NCBI RefSeq assembly: GCF_002994045.1
Contig: NZ_MQUC01000003.1
Location: 2,890,501 to 2,954,500 of the forward strand
Source: Nonlabens agnitus
Lineage (GTDB): Bacteria; Bacteroidota; Bacteroidia; Flavobacteriales; Flavobacteriaceae
Length of the DNA: 64,000 nucleotides
Direction: 5' to 3'
Part shown: in pieces, positions 26,913-35,560 of the stretch
Numbering within the stretch: the first letter of the stretch is position 1
Layout: each line of letters starts with the position of its first letter
Program-made: the position numbers and the translations under genes
Notes under the pieces: model-generated
The model's input: only the letters and a program-made list of their open reading frames with translations
Databases searched by the model: none
What the model was told of the DNA's origin: nothing

Positions 26913-28273
26913 CGATTCAAAGCATTATAGCCCAGATACGGAGTTTCGCTTTCGCGAAAGCGAATTCCATATTCCTGCAGTTCTGATAATATAGGCTCGT
27001 AAACCTCTCTAGAAATTGGGATCTGCACGCCGTAGGTTTTGATGGTGCCGTTTAGGATAGCCAAGGCTGCCATCGCGACAGGTAGGCCAACGGTTTTGGC
27101 CATGGCCGTTTGTCGGTCGCCATCGCCTAGGCACACCATGGTGCTGTCTATTTGCTTCTTCTCACCACCTAGTTCGTAGCCAAATTTGTGATACATCACG
27201 ATCATGTCTTTTTCGCCTTTTTGGAGCGTCCAGCTGTCTTCCAAAATCTTTTGAAGCGCCATGGCTGGTGAGGCGTCCTTGATACCTATGGTTTTTTCGT
27301 TATTGAAAAGGTCCAGTTCCATCAATTTTTCCCACATGATGTCATCTTGATCGATTTTGAGTTCATGGCGCATTTTAAGCTCGACACTATCTGTAGGCGA
27401 ATAGGGCAGGAAGCTGTTTACAAATTCCCGGTAGGTCATGTTCTCTGAATTGTCCAAAATATAGGAGTCATCTGTCATTCCTAGTTGAACAAACATATTC
27501 CATGCTTTGCTGTAACCTACGCGACGCATGGTACCACGATACAGCGTGGCAATATCGTCCAGTCCATAGATCTCACGATATTGTAAGCTATTTCTATTGG
27601 CATAGGCCTCAAAACGACCGTAGCCATCCACATCTAGAAATTCCGTCCTACGGAATAACCTGTGATATGGGATGTATTTGTATTTATTTTCCTGTATAAA
27701 CTTTGCTGCACCTCCTTGACCGGCAACCACGACATTACGTGGGTTCCAGGTAAACTTATAATTCCATAGGTTGTTATCATCTTCTGGCGCTACTAATCCA
27801 CCGGTAAAGGATTCAAAAAGAATCATTTTGCCACCTTTGTTTTGAATACGATCAATCACCTGCATGGCGCTCATATGATCGATTCCTGGATCCACGCCTA
27901 TTTCATTCATCAATACCAGCTTCTTTTCTTTTGCTGGACCATCCAGTTCCTGCATTTCTGGACTCACGTAGCTTGCGGTAACCATGCTTTTTCCCAGTTT
28001 GACACAATCTCTTGCCACTTCTATATGAAATCGTGCTGGCAACATGGAAATGATGATGTCTGCTGTTTCAATAATCTGCGTTCTTGCTGTTGCATTGAAG
28101 ATGTCCAACTCCATAGCTTTGGCGTTATCATTTCCATCTATAAGTGCTTGAGCAGCCTCAAGAGATTTATCTGCCAGAGTGATATGAAATTGTTCCTTTT
28201 TTGCCTTTTTTAAAAGATAATCAACTAGAACTCCGGTGGATTTTCCAGCACCTATAATCAGAATGTAACGCAT
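26909..28273 (-). CDS. Saccharopine dehydrogenase family protein
   Basis: The 454-residue protein starts with a Rossmann fold (ILIIGAGKSTGVLVDYLL) followed by LDIFNATARTQII and ADIIISMLPARFH, the pattern of saccharopine reductase/dehydrogenases. Saccharopine dehydrogenases act on lysine-glutamate adducts in lysine metabolism; the flavobacterial homologue may act in lysine degradation, but the substrate is inferred only. Near the C-terminus, RFRES is encoded by a perfect dispersed palindrome, 20 residues from the end. Confidence 0.85.
   Translation of the reverse strand: MRYILIIGAGKSTGVLVDYLLKKAKKEQFHITLADKSLEAAQALIDGNDNAKAMELDIFNATARTQIIETADIIISMLPARFHIEVARDCVKLGKSMVTASYVSPEMQELDGPAKEKKLVLMNEIGVDPGIDHMSAMQVIDRIQNKGGKMILFESFTGGLVAPEDDNNLWNYKFTWNPRNVVVAGQGGAAKFIQENKYKYIPYHRLFRRTEFLDVDGYGRFEAYANRNSLQYREIYGLDDIATLYRGTMRRVGYSKAWNMFVQLGMTDDSYILDNSENMTYREFVNSFLPYSPTDSVELKMRHELKIDQDDIMWEKLMELDLFNNEKTIGIKDASPAMALQKILEDSWTLQKGEKDMIVMYHKFGYELGGEKKQIDSTMVCLGDGDRQTAMAKTVGLPVAMAALAILNGTIKTYGVQIPISREVYEPILSELQEYGIRFRESETPYLGYNALNR
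26947..26962. repeat. Dispersed palindrome copy in the saccharopine dehydrogenase-like gene
   Basis: Perfect 16-mer within the longer palindrome TTCGCTTTCGCGAAAGCGAA at 26945-26964. It is read on the minus strand as RFRES. Confidence 0.97.
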
Positions 28274-28281
28274 GCCTGTCG

Positions 28282-28289
28282 TAATTTTG
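28282..28289 (+). promoter_or_regulatory. Promoter -7 element (TAATTTTG) of the DUF423 gene
   Basis: TAnnTTTG match 37 bases upstream of the ATG at 28327, in the gap between divergent genes. Confidence 0.45.
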
Positions 28290-28326
28290 GTTGAAGTTAA
28301 AATTCTTCACTTTAATAACCCTTCAA

Positions 28327-28713
28327 ATGGAAAATAAGTTATTGGTAACAGGTTGTGGTTTCATTTTAATGGCAGTCGTTCTAGGTGCCATTGCTGCCCA
28401 TGCCTTAGAAAACTATCTTACTATCGATCAGTTGCGTAGTTTTGAAACAGGCGTGAGGTATCAAATGTATCATGGTCTGGCCTTATTGATTTTTTCCCAG
28501 GTAAAACTTTTATCGAATTCTTCAAAAAAAGTGCTATGGATCTTGTTTTCTACGGGTATGGTCCTATTTAGTTGGAGTATATTCTTGTTGTCGACGGGCT
28601 CTATTTATGGCATTGACGCTAGTTTTTTAGGTCCCATTACACCTCTAGGCGGATTGCTCCTTATCTCAGGCTGGATTTATGGAATAGTTAAAATTTGCCT
28701 ATATAAATTGTAG
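28327..28713 (+). CDS. DUF423 membrane protein
   Basis: The 128-residue protein has four membrane helices and the DUF423 signature GAIAAHALENYL near the N-terminus and GSIYGIDASFLGPITPLGGLLLISGW near the end. The ATG at 28327 fits the short polar N-terminus of the family; an in-frame TTG at 28291 would abut the promoter element. Function unknown. Confidence 0.88.
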   Translation: MENKLLVTGCGFILMAVVLGAIAAHALENYLTIDQLRSFETGVRYQMYHGLALLIFSQVKLLSNSSKKVLWILFSTGMVLFSWSIFLLSTGSIYGIDASFLGPITPLGGLLLISGWIYGIVKICLYKL

Positions 28714-28721
28714 AATAGTTG

Positions 28722-28750
28722 TTGAAGAGCACATTATATCTCTACTTTTG
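28722..28750 (+). promoter_or_regulatory. Complete Bacteroidetes-type promoter of pckA
   Basis: TTG (28722-28724), an 18-base spacer and TACTTTTG (28743-28750) match the TTG-N17-23-TAnnTTTG consensus. The ATG follows 28 bases later. It is the only promoter in the window where I see both elements at standard spacing. Confidence 0.7.
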
Positions 28751-28778
28751 CAAAAACAACTTGAATAATTACTAAATC

Positions 28779-30386
28779 ATGGCTTCTAACAAGGTAGCAA
28801 CGCAAACGATTTCGTTATCTAATTTTGGTATCAACAATTCAAAAATCAATTATCAACTCAGTCCAGAAGAGTTACAGTCACGTTCTCTGGAAGATTATGG
28901 TGGCAGAGAAACAAAAAATGGTACTCTCGCCATCAACACAGGTGAGTTTACAGGTCGATCGCCTCTAGATCGATTTATCGTCAAAGACCACGTCACTGAA
29001 GAGCTGGTCTGGTGGGGAAATGTAAATATCCCATTCAATAAGAAAGATTTTGACAACCTACTTGTTCGGGTGACAGATTATCTGGATGGAAAAGAACTCT
29101 TTGTACGAGACGCTTATGCTTGTGCACATGAAGATTATCGTTTGAATTTGAGAGTCATTAATGAGTATCCATGGTCCAACATGTTTGCTCACAATATGTT
29201 TCTAAGACCTGAAGAAAGTGAACTGGAATCTTTCACACCAGAATGGACGATCATCAATGCGCCAGGATTTATGGCAGATCCCAAACTGGATCGTACTCGC
29301 CAGCATAATTTTGCTATCCTAAATTTTACCGAAAAAATCGCGCTTATAGGCGGTACAGGTTATACTGGAGAGATTAAAAAAGGAATCTTCAGTGCCCTTA
29401 ATTTTATTTTACCAGTCTACAAAAACACCTTGCCTATGCACTGTAGCGCAAATGTTGGGAAGGATGGGAATACGGCTATCTTTTTTGGTTTGAGTGGTAC
29501 TGGTAAAACCACATTATCTACAGATCCTGAAAGAGAATTGATAGGCGATGATGAGCACGGCTGGACTTCTAATAATGAAGTTTTTAATTTTGAAGGCGGC
29601 TGTTATGCAAAGGTCATCAATCTTAATGCAGAGCAAGAGCCAGAAATCTTTAATGCCATAAAGCCAGGTGCTATTCTCGAGAATGTAGTTTTGAATGATG
29701 ACAAAACCGTAAATTTTGAGGACACTTCCATCACACAAAACACACGTGTGAGTTACCCTATACACCACATTGATAACATCAAGGAACCATCAGTAGGTAA
29801 GAATCCAAAGAATATTTTCTTTCTTACAGCAGATGCCTTTGGCGTATTGCCTCCTATTTCAAAACTAACTCCAGGCCAGGCGGCTTACCACTTCATAAGT
29901 GGCTACACTGCAAAAGTCGCAGGAACTGAAGCTGGTGTTACAGAGCCTCAACCTAGTTTCTCGGCTTGTTTTGGTGCACCCTTCATGCCGTTGCATCCTA
30001 CTAAATATGCACAGATGTTGAGTCGCAAGATGAAGGAGCAAGGCGTTACCGTATGGTTGGTCAATACAGGTTGGACCGGTGGCCCGTATGGTGTAGGTCA
30101 CCGCATGCCACTCAAATATACCAGAGCGATGATTGCGGCCGCTTTAGATGGCTCATTAGAAGCTGCAAATAAGGACAATTACCACATTCACTCCATGTTT
30201 GGACTGGCGCAACCACGCGTGGTACCTAACGTCCCGACTGAAGTCTTGAGCCCGCGTAAATCTTGGAATAATGATACCGGCTACTATGAGACCGCCGCAA
30301 AACTGACCAGATTCTTTAGAGAGAATTTCAAGAAGTTTGAGGCGCAGGCATCTCCAGAGATTATCGCTGGTGGTCCACTCAAATAA
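28779..30386 (+). CDS. pckA: Phosphoenolpyruvate carboxykinase (ATP)
   Basis: The 535-residue enzyme converts oxaloacetate and ATP to PEP, CO2 and ADP, the entry to gluconeogenesis. The kinase P-loop GLSGTGKTT is at residues 237-245, and the substrate/metal segments MHCSANVG, GDDEHGW and LVNTGWTGGPYGVGHRM are present. Length is normal. It has its own promoter and terminator, so it is monocistronic. Confidence 0.97.
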   Translation: MASNKVATQTISLSNFGINNSKINYQLSPEELQSRSLEDYGGRETKNGTLAINTGEFTGRSPLDRFIVKDHVTEELVWWGNVNIPFNKKDFDNLLVRVTDYLDGKELFVRDAYACAHEDYRLNLRVINEYPWSNMFAHNMFLRPEESELESFTPEWTIINAPGFMADPKLDRTRQHNFAILNFTEKIALIGGTGYTGEIKKGIFSALNFILPVYKNTLPMHCSANVGKDGNTAIFFGLSGTGKTTLSTDPERELIGDDEHGWTSNNEVFNFEGGCYAKVINLNAEQEPEIFNAIKPGAILENVVLNDDKTVNFEDTSITQNTRVSYPIHHIDNIKEPSVGKNPKNIFFLTADAFGVLPPISKLTPGQAAYHFISGYTAKVAGTEAGVTEPQPSFSACFGAPFMPLHPTKYAQMLSRKMKEQGVTVWLVNTGWTGGPYGVGHRMPLKYTRAMIAAALDGSLEAANKDNYHIHSMFGLAQPRVVPNVPTEVLSPRKSWNNDTGYYETAAKLTRFFRENFKKFEAQASPEIIAGGPLK

Positions 30387-30407
30387 GATCAGACATACCT
30401 TAAAAGT

Positions 30408-30442
30408 AAAGCGTCCCATTCAGCTGAATGGGACGCTTTTTT
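30408..30442. terminator. Bidirectional terminator between pckA and hemD
   Basis: A long perfect inverted repeat, GCGTCCCATTCAG followed by CTGAATGGGACGC, is flanked by A-run and T-run, so it can serve either strand. Confidence 0.88.
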
Positions 30443-30466
30443 TATGCTATGATTTTTGAGAAGTTT

Positions 30467-30482
30467 CGCTTTCGCGAAAGCG
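30467..30482. repeat. Dispersed palindrome copy between pckA and hemD
   Basis: Perfect 16-mer, flanked by TT and AA. It is intergenic in a convergent gap, just beyond the terminator and eight bases from the hemD stop, so it is not in a promoter. Confidence 0.97.
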
Positions 30483-30490
30483 AAAACATT

Positions 30491-31237
30491 CTAAGCCTTA
30501 TCTAAGGACTTGATGTAGTTTTCAATGGCCATGGTCATGGATGGAGACTCTGGTGTAGGTGCCTGAATATCGATGCGTAATCCTTTATCCTTTGCCGCCT
30601 GGCTGGTTGTGTTGCCATAAACCGCTATTCTTGTGGAATCCTGCGTGAAATCAGGGAAGTTCTGGAAAAGGGATTCAATACCACTAGGGCTGAAGAATAC
30701 CAGTACATCATACTTCACGTCTGCAAGATCTGAAAGGTCACTTATAACGGTTCTGAAAAACGTCGCCATTTTCCATTTGATGCCCAACTCATCCAACTGC
30801 TCTGGAACAAGGTCCTTGAGCTTGTCGGTGGTAGGTAATAGGAAAGATTCGTTTTTATGCTTTTTGATAAGAGGCATCAATTCTGGAAACGTACGTTTCC
30901 CTACGTAAATCTTACGCTTTCTATAGACCACATATTTTTGTAGGTAGTAGGCAACAGCCTCGCTCTGACAAAAATATTTTAAGGTGTCTGGAATTTTGAA
31001 CCGCATCTCTTCTGCCACTCTAAAAAAGTGATCAACACTGTTGCGGCTGGTAAGAATTATGGCGGTGTATTTGTTGAGGTCCACTTTTTGCTCACGCACC
31101 TCTTTTGCAGACACGCCTTCTACATGAATAAAGGAGCGGAAATCTATCTTTACCTTTGTCCGATCAACGAGACTCTGGTAAGGTGAATTTTCCATTTTAG
31201 GTTCAGGTTGGGAAACTAAAATCGTTTTCACTTTCAT
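30491..31237 (-). CDS. hemD: Uroporphyrinogen-III synthase
   Basis: The 248-residue protein has the two-lobed HemD layout with weak sequence conservation: an N-terminal ILVSQPEP strand, IILTSRNSVDHFF, and in the second half YDVLVFFSPSGIESLF followed by IAVYGNTTSQAAKDKGLR. It closes hydroxymethylbilane to uroporphyrinogen III in tetrapyrrole synthesis. HemD-DUF4271 adjacency is common in Flavobacteriaceae and supports the call. It is 27 bases downstream of DUF4271 on the same strand. Confidence 0.88.
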   Translation of the reverse strand: MKVKTILVSQPEPKMENSPYQSLVDRTKVKIDFRSFIHVEGVSAKEVREQKVDLNKYTAIILTSRNSVDHFFRVAEEMRFKIPDTLKYFCQSEAVAYYLQKYVVYRKRKIYVGKRTFPELMPLIKKHKNESFLLPTTDKLKDLVPEQLDELGIKWKMATFFRTVISDLSDLADVKYDVLVFFSPSGIESLFQNFPDFTQDSTRIAVYGNTTSQAAKDKGLRIDIQAPTPESPSMTMAIENYIKSLDKA

Positions 31238-31264
31238 ACACTATTTTCTTTATTAGTAAAGGGT

Positions 31265-31915
31265 TCACACTGTAATATACTTATACAAAAGCAGGTAGGG
31301 TGCGATTTCAAGCGTGCAAAGATACAAAATAAAATAGAAAAATGAAGCAGACAAGGCGTTGCGATGGTTATAAAAAACCAAAAAATGATAGACGATAATC
31401 ACAGCGCCAGCAACGGCTGCCGTGATTTGAATAAAGCCGTTTGATGTAGGAAAGATGTAGTAAATCGAGATCACGATAACCATCAATAAAACACTTAATG
31501 CTGCCCGGTAAAGATTGCGCTCATGGTCAATGGAAATCAATAAATCTTCAAAATTTGCGATAGTTGAAAGAAGCTTTGACAGGTAGTGTTTAAAGATCAA
31601 AAAAGTGCTTACGGCTGTAAGAATCAGGATGAAATTGGTCAAGGATTGAGAGCCATTCTGTACTGTGGATAGTTTAAATAAAATCAAGGCTATGCTTATT
31701 CCATAAATGATCAAGCCCAGATATTTATAGCCATGGTGATTGTCTATCCTGCCATCTCTAGAAATTTTAATAAATCTGGAGCTTACGTAAACGCTCAAGA
31801 ATTCACTTACCGGTAGCGTCGTAAACTGCCTTGCGACTGCAAAAGAAAGCAGGCACATAAAGATGATGATGCTTATCCAGTCAAGGGATTCTGTAATACG
31901 ATACAACGCGTCCAT
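31265..31915 (-). CDS. DUF4271 membrane protein
   Basis: The 216-residue protein has about six or seven membrane helices, ending in FYFILYLCTLEIAPYLLLYKYI, the DUF4271 signature. The function is unknown. It precedes hemD in the same operon. A TATTTTTA element lies seven bases upstream of its ATG. Confidence 0.85.
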   Translation of the reverse strand: MDALYRITESLDWISIIIFMCLLSFAVARQFTTLPVSEFLSVYVSSRFIKISRDGRIDNHHGYKYLGLIIYGISIALILFKLSTVQNGSQSLTNFILILTAVSTFLIFKHYLSKLLSTIANFEDLLISIDHERNLYRAALSVLLMVIVISIYYIFPTSNGFIQITAAVAGAVIIVYHFLVFYNHRNALSASFFYFILYLCTLEIAPYLLLYKYITV

Positions 31916-31922
31916 AGGAACG

Positions 31923-31930
31923 TAAAAATA
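31923..31930 (-). promoter_or_regulatory. Possible variant -7 element (TATTTTTA) of DUF4271-hemD
   Basis: TATTTTTA followed by C on the minus strand, seven bases before the ATG. The same string lies upstream of three other minus-strand genes here (35483, 43225, 63030). Confidence 0.4.
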
Positions 31931-31974
31931 AGAGGATTTTATAATCGTGAGGATAAGGCGGCACTATATTTTCT

Positions 31975-31982
31975 TACTTTTG
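31975..31982 (+). promoter_or_regulatory. Promoter -7 element (TACTTTTG) of the Dpm1-like/pyrC operon
   Basis: TAnnTTTG match nine bases before the ATG at 31992. It rules against the earlier in-frame start at 31947. Confidence 0.6.
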
Positions 31983-31991
31983 TGGGTTGCT

Positions 31992-32723
31992 ATGAATCAC
32001 ACTTTAGTCATTATACCAACCTATAACGAGCGCGAGAATATTAAGCCGATTATCGATGCTATTTTAGGGGACCATCCAGAGATTCATTTGTTGATTGTAG
32101 ATGACAATTCGCCAGACGGTACGGCAGCATTGGTGCAAGAAAAAATGCAGGATTTCCCTAATAGGCTTTTTCTTGAAAACCGTACAAAAAAATCTGGATT
32201 GGGAACTGCTTACATTCATGGCTTTAAATGGGCGATGGCTAGAGATTATGAGTATGTTTTTGAAATGGATGCAGATTTCTCTCACGACCCGGCAGATATT
32301 CAAACCTTGTATGAAGCCTGCGCGGTTCACGGTGCAGATCTGGCCATAGGCAGTAGATATGTAAAAGGAGTAAATGTTGTGAACTGGCCCATGTCCAGAG
32401 TACTACTTTCCTATACGGCTTCAAAATATGTAAGGTTCATCACAAGAATGGATATACATGACACTACAGCAGGATTTAAATGTTTTAGAATGTCGCTTTT
32501 GCGAAAGCTGAATCTCGACAAGATTAAGTTTGTAGGTTATGCCTTCCAGATAGAAATGAAATTTAAGGCCTACTTGTTGAAGGCAAAGATTATTGAAGTA
32601 CCTGTAATTTTTACAGACCGTTCTAGAGGACAATCAAAAATGAGTACAGGTATTATTGGAGAAGCCGTTACCGGCATTTTGAAAATGAAATTGAAAAGCC
32701 TTTTAGGCACGTTGGAAATATGA
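31992..32723 (+). CDS. Polyprenol monophosphomannose synthase-like glycosyltransferase (GT2)
   Basis: The 243-residue GT-A enzyme starts MNHTLVIIPTYNERENI and has the DDNSPDGT and EMDADFSHDP motifs of Dpm1-like GT2 enzymes, which move mannose or glucose from a nucleotide sugar to polyprenyl phosphate. There is no C-terminal membrane domain. The ATG at 31992 was chosen because a -7 element lies just upstream and it gives the usual N-terminus. The stop overlaps the pyrC start by four bases (ATGA). An eroded palindrome lies near residue 169-174. Confidence 0.9.
   Translation: MNHTLVIIPTYNERENIKPIIDAILGDHPEIHLLIVDDNSPDGTAALVQEKMQDFPNRLFLENRTKKSGLGTAYIHGFKWAMARDYEYVFEMDADFSHDPADIQTLYEACAVHGADLAIGSRYVKGVNVVNWPMSRVLLSYTASKYVRFITRMDIHDTTAGFKCFRMSLLRKLNLDKIKFVGYAFQIEMKFKAYLLKAKIIEVPVIFTDRSRGQSKMSTGIIGEAVTGILKMKLKSLLGTLEI
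32494..32509. repeat. Eroded copy of the dispersed palindrome in the Dpm1-like gene
   Basis: CGCTTTTGCGAAAGCT has two mismatches to the 16-mer. It is read as LLRKL where intact copies in this phase give LSRKR. Confidence 0.6.
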
Positions 32724-34060
32724 AAAAGACATTGATAAAGAACGCTAGGATTGTTACAGACATGAAAGTGTTCGATGGTGATATATATATTGAAGGCGAC
32801 ACCATTGTTGAGATAGCAGATAGCATCAGTGCCAAAAGTGGTGACACATCCATCATTGATGTAGAAGGTAAATATGTCCTTCCAGGAGTGATCGACGATC
32901 AGGTGCATTTTAGAGAGCCTGGATTGACACACAAAGGTGACATCGCTAGTGAAAGCGCTGCCGCCGTTGCTGGCGGAATCACGTCCTACATGGAAATGCC
33001 CAATACCATTCCTCAAACCACCAGTATGGAAGAATGGCAAAAGAAAATGGACATTGCCGCTAGAGATAGTTATGCAAACTATGCCTTTATGCTAGGTGGT
33101 ACAAACGATAATCTAGAAGAGATCCTTAAAGCGGATACCTCACGTATTCCAGCGCTCAAATTGTTTTTGGGATCTTCAACTGGTAATATGTTGGTCGATG
33201 ATGTAGAAGTCCTGAAGAAAATATTTTCAAAGGTCAAGTTAAGAATCGCGCTACACTGCGAGGATGAAGGTACGATCAAGGCTAATTTGCAAAAAGCCAT
33301 TGATAAATATGGCGAGGACATTCCGTTTGATCAACATCCAGTAATACGTGATGTGGAAGCGTGTTACAAGAGCAGTTCCCAAGCTATCAAACTAGCACAA
33401 AAGACAGGAGCCCGTATTCATGTGTTCCATCTTTCCACAGGAAAGGAAACGGCTTTGTTTGAGAAAAAGGCCTCTCTAAAGGACAAGCAAATCACTTCAG
33501 AGGTTTGTATACATCACCTGTGGTTTACTGACGAAGACTATGCGTCAAAGGGATCAAAAATTAAATGGAATCCAGCCGTCAAGTCTGTAGACGATCGTGA
33601 GCAGCTATGGAAGGCCTTACTGGACGATAGGATCGACGTTATTGCGACAGACCATGCACCTCACACATTAGAAGAAAAATCCAACAAATACCTTAAAGCA
33701 CCTAGTGGTGGACCGCTTGTACAACATGCACTTACAGCTATGTTGCAATTTGTCCACCAGGAACGCATCACCATAGAGAAGGTTGTACAAAAAATGTGTC
33801 ATAATCCTGCCATCCTATTTGATATTCCAGATCGAGGTTTTATACGTGAAGGTTTCAAAGCAGATCTGGTTGTTGTAGACACAAATAATCCATGGACGGT
33901 GACTAAAGAAAACATCCTTGCTAAATGTGGCTGGTCACCCTTTGAAGGAGTCACTTTTAAAAGCAGAATCTCACACACGCTTGTCAATGGTCATGTAGTG
34001 TATCAGAATTTCAAAGTCAATGAAAACAAAGCTGCTCAGGCTCTAACTTTCAAGCGATGA
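32720..34060 (+). CDS. pyrC: Dihydroorotase
   Basis: The 446-residue amidohydrolase closes carbamoyl aspartate to dihydroorotate in pyrimidine synthesis. The metal-binding motif VHFREPG has His63, followed by IHVFHLSTG and the catalytic ATDHAPHT near residue 312. Length and motifs fit the class I dihydroorotase type. It starts and ends with four-base overlaps with its neighbours, so it is translated from a polycistronic mRNA with the Dpm1-like enzyme. Confidence 0.94.
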   Translation: MKKTLIKNARIVTDMKVFDGDIYIEGDTIVEIADSISAKSGDTSIIDVEGKYVLPGVIDDQVHFREPGLTHKGDIASESAAAVAGGITSYMEMPNTIPQTTSMEEWQKKMDIAARDSYANYAFMLGGTNDNLEEILKADTSRIPALKLFLGSSTGNMLVDDVEVLKKIFSKVKLRIALHCEDEGTIKANLQKAIDKYGEDIPFDQHPVIRDVEACYKSSSQAIKLAQKTGARIHVFHLSTGKETALFEKKASLKDKQITSEVCIHHLWFTDEDYASKGSKIKWNPAVKSVDDREQLWKALLDDRIDVIATDHAPHTLEEKSNKYLKAPSGGPLVQHALTAMLQFVHQERITIEKVVQKMCHNPAILFDIPDRGFIREGFKADLVVVDTNNPWTVTKENILAKCGWSPFEGVTFKSRISHTLVNGHVVYQNFKVNENKAAQALTFKR

Positions 34061-34470
34061 GAAAATTATTGACGTGTAGTATATTGTTATGGTTGGCTGG
34101 CTGTCAAAATATAGAAAAGTCACCTAAACCTGATGATTTCTATGGCGATGACAAGATGATTGAGATCATGGCAGATCTTTATCTAATGGAAGCTTCCATG
34201 ACTACAAATCGAGTAACTTTTACAGATTTAAAGGTGCTGCCTCATGAATTTATCTACGATAAATACGACACAGATAGCCTCACATTTGCAGAAAATCTTG
34301 AGTATTACACAGACCGCAACGACAAATATCTGGAGTTGATGGAGCAGGTAAAAACTAAGATGGAAGTTTTGCGGGATACCATAGACTCTAATATGAGCAC
34401 GCAAAAAACATCAGGTTCAGCAAGCCTGGAACCTAAGGTATCCTTAGAAGAGGATCCCGATAACGATTAA
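34057..34470 (+). CDS. DUF4296 lipoprotein
   Basis: The 137-residue protein has a lipobox WLAGC (Cys16) and the DUF4296 core (MIEIMADLYLMEASMTTNR, HEFIYDKYDTDSLTFAENLEYYTDRNDKYLELMEQV). The C-terminal 25 residues are low complexity. It is overlapping-coupled to pyrC, as in other flavobacteria. Function unknown. Confidence 0.85.
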   Translation: MRKLLTCSILLWLAGCQNIEKSPKPDDFYGDDKMIEIMADLYLMEASMTTNRVTFTDLKVLPHEFIYDKYDTDSLTFAENLEYYTDRNDKYLELMEQVKTKMEVLRDTIDSNMSTQKTSGSASLEPKVSLEEDPDND

Positions 34471-34481
34471 TCGTTTTAATT
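34462..34481. terminator. Weak hairpin between convergent genes
   Basis: AACGATTAATCGTT (34462-34475) is a short self-complementary sequence overlapping the DUF4296 stop and followed by T-rich sequence. It may be a weak terminator. Confidence 0.3.
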
Positions 34482-35477
34482 TTTCTGCTTCTGGTAATTT
34501 AAAGCAACGCGCTCGATGGTTTGTTTGAGATCCTTAAATTCGTAGGATAGGGCTTCGGTTACCTTATCATTGCTGTAAATGGTTCTTGAGGTAAACGTTT
34601 CAATCTGAGCGATACTTAAACCCTTTACAATACCTAGCCAAGATGGGATTTTAAGAAGCGCGTAGACCGTATACAACATCCATTTTCTCAATTTGAAATA
34701 GGGTTTCTTTGAGTTGAGTGATGTAGAGATAAGATCTAGCAAATCTTTAAAAAGCTGGTTTTCTGCAATTAGAATAAAGCGTTCATTTTTGATGCTGGAT
34801 TCCATGAGTTGCTGCATGATACTCACCACATCTCTCACATCCACAAAACCAGAACTTCCGGAGACATAAAAAGGTTGGTTATTGGCCGTCTTGCTAAACA
34901 ATTGACCACTACCCGTATCGTAGCAACCTTCTCCCAGAATCACTCCAGGATTTACTATGATAACTGGCAATCCTTCTTGCGAAGCTCGCCAGGCTTCCAT
35001 CTCACCGCCGTATTTCGAAATGGCATAATCGGTATTTTTAGCATCTGGATTGAAAAAATCCTCCTCATTGATGGATTGGTCGCCTAGAGGATTTCCCAGC
35101 GTCGCAATACTGCTTACATAACAAAACTTTTCCACCTTACGAGCAATGGATAGATCAATCAAGTGTTGGGTTCCCGTGACGTTCACTTTTTTCAATTGCT
35201 CAAAGGAATCGGCATCCAGTGCCGCGGCGCAGTGATACACCTGCTTCACACCTTCCATCGCATTTTCAAGGCTGGGTAAATCCAGAATATCTGCCTGGAT
35301 CCAGTTGATGTTATCCACCAGCGAGGCTGCTCCATCCTCATAGGAATCAAAGATGCGCCTGGTTTTATCAATAGAGGCTTTGGTCCTGTAAATGGCGTTA
35401 ATGGTTAGTTCGCTTTCGCGAAAGCGATATAATAAATGGCCGCCTACCAGACCAGTTCCTCCTGTGACTAGAATCAT
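34476..35477 (-). CDS. NAD-dependent epimerase/dehydratase family protein
   Basis: The 333-residue extended short-chain dehydrogenase has a Rossmann motif TGGTGLVGGHLL at the N-terminus, YVSSIATLG and the catalytic YAISKYGGE (YxxxK), and NPGVILGEG. It probably acts on a nucleotide sugar, flavonoid-like or sterol-like substrate; the target is unknown. The ATG at 35477 is chosen because it puts the glycine motif at the very N-terminus, as is usual. A perfect palindrome encodes RFRES after the first helix. Confidence 0.88.
   Translation of the reverse strand: MILVTGGTGLVGGHLLYRFRESELTINAIYRTKASIDKTRRIFDSYEDGAASLVDNINWIQADILDLPSLENAMEGVKQVYHCAAALDADSFEQLKKVNVTGTQHLIDLSIARKVEKFCYVSSIATLGNPLGDQSINEEDFFNPDAKNTDYAISKYGGEMEAWRASQEGLPVIIVNPGVILGEGCYDTGSGQLFSKTANNQPFYVSGSSGFVDVRDVVSIMQQLMESSIKNERFILIAENQLFKDLLDLISTSLNSKKPYFKLRKWMLYTVYALLKIPSWLGIVKGLSIAQIETFTSRTIYSNDKVTEALSYEFKDLKQTIERVALNYQKQKN
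35411..35426. repeat. Dispersed palindrome copy in the epimerase gene
   Basis: Perfect 16-mer, read on the minus strand as RFRES in the loop after the nucleotide-binding helix. Confidence 0.97.
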
Positions 35478-35482
35478 GTCTG

Positions 35483-35490
35483 TAAAAATA
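35483..35490 (-). promoter_or_regulatory. Possible variant -7 element (TATTTTTA) of the epimerase gene
   Basis: Minus-strand TATTTTTA followed by C, five bases before the ATG at 35477. Confidence 0.4.
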
Positions 35491-35533
35491 CACAATAGCC
35501 GCCGTTGTGCGCCCGCAAGTTGCGTAAAGCCCA

Positions 35534-35541
35534 TATATTTG
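35534..35541 (+). promoter_or_regulatory. Promoter -7 element (TATATTTG) of tyrS
   Basis: TAnnTTTG match 19 bases before the ATG. Confidence 0.55.
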
Positions 35542-35560
35542 CAGGTTTTAAAGCTAGATT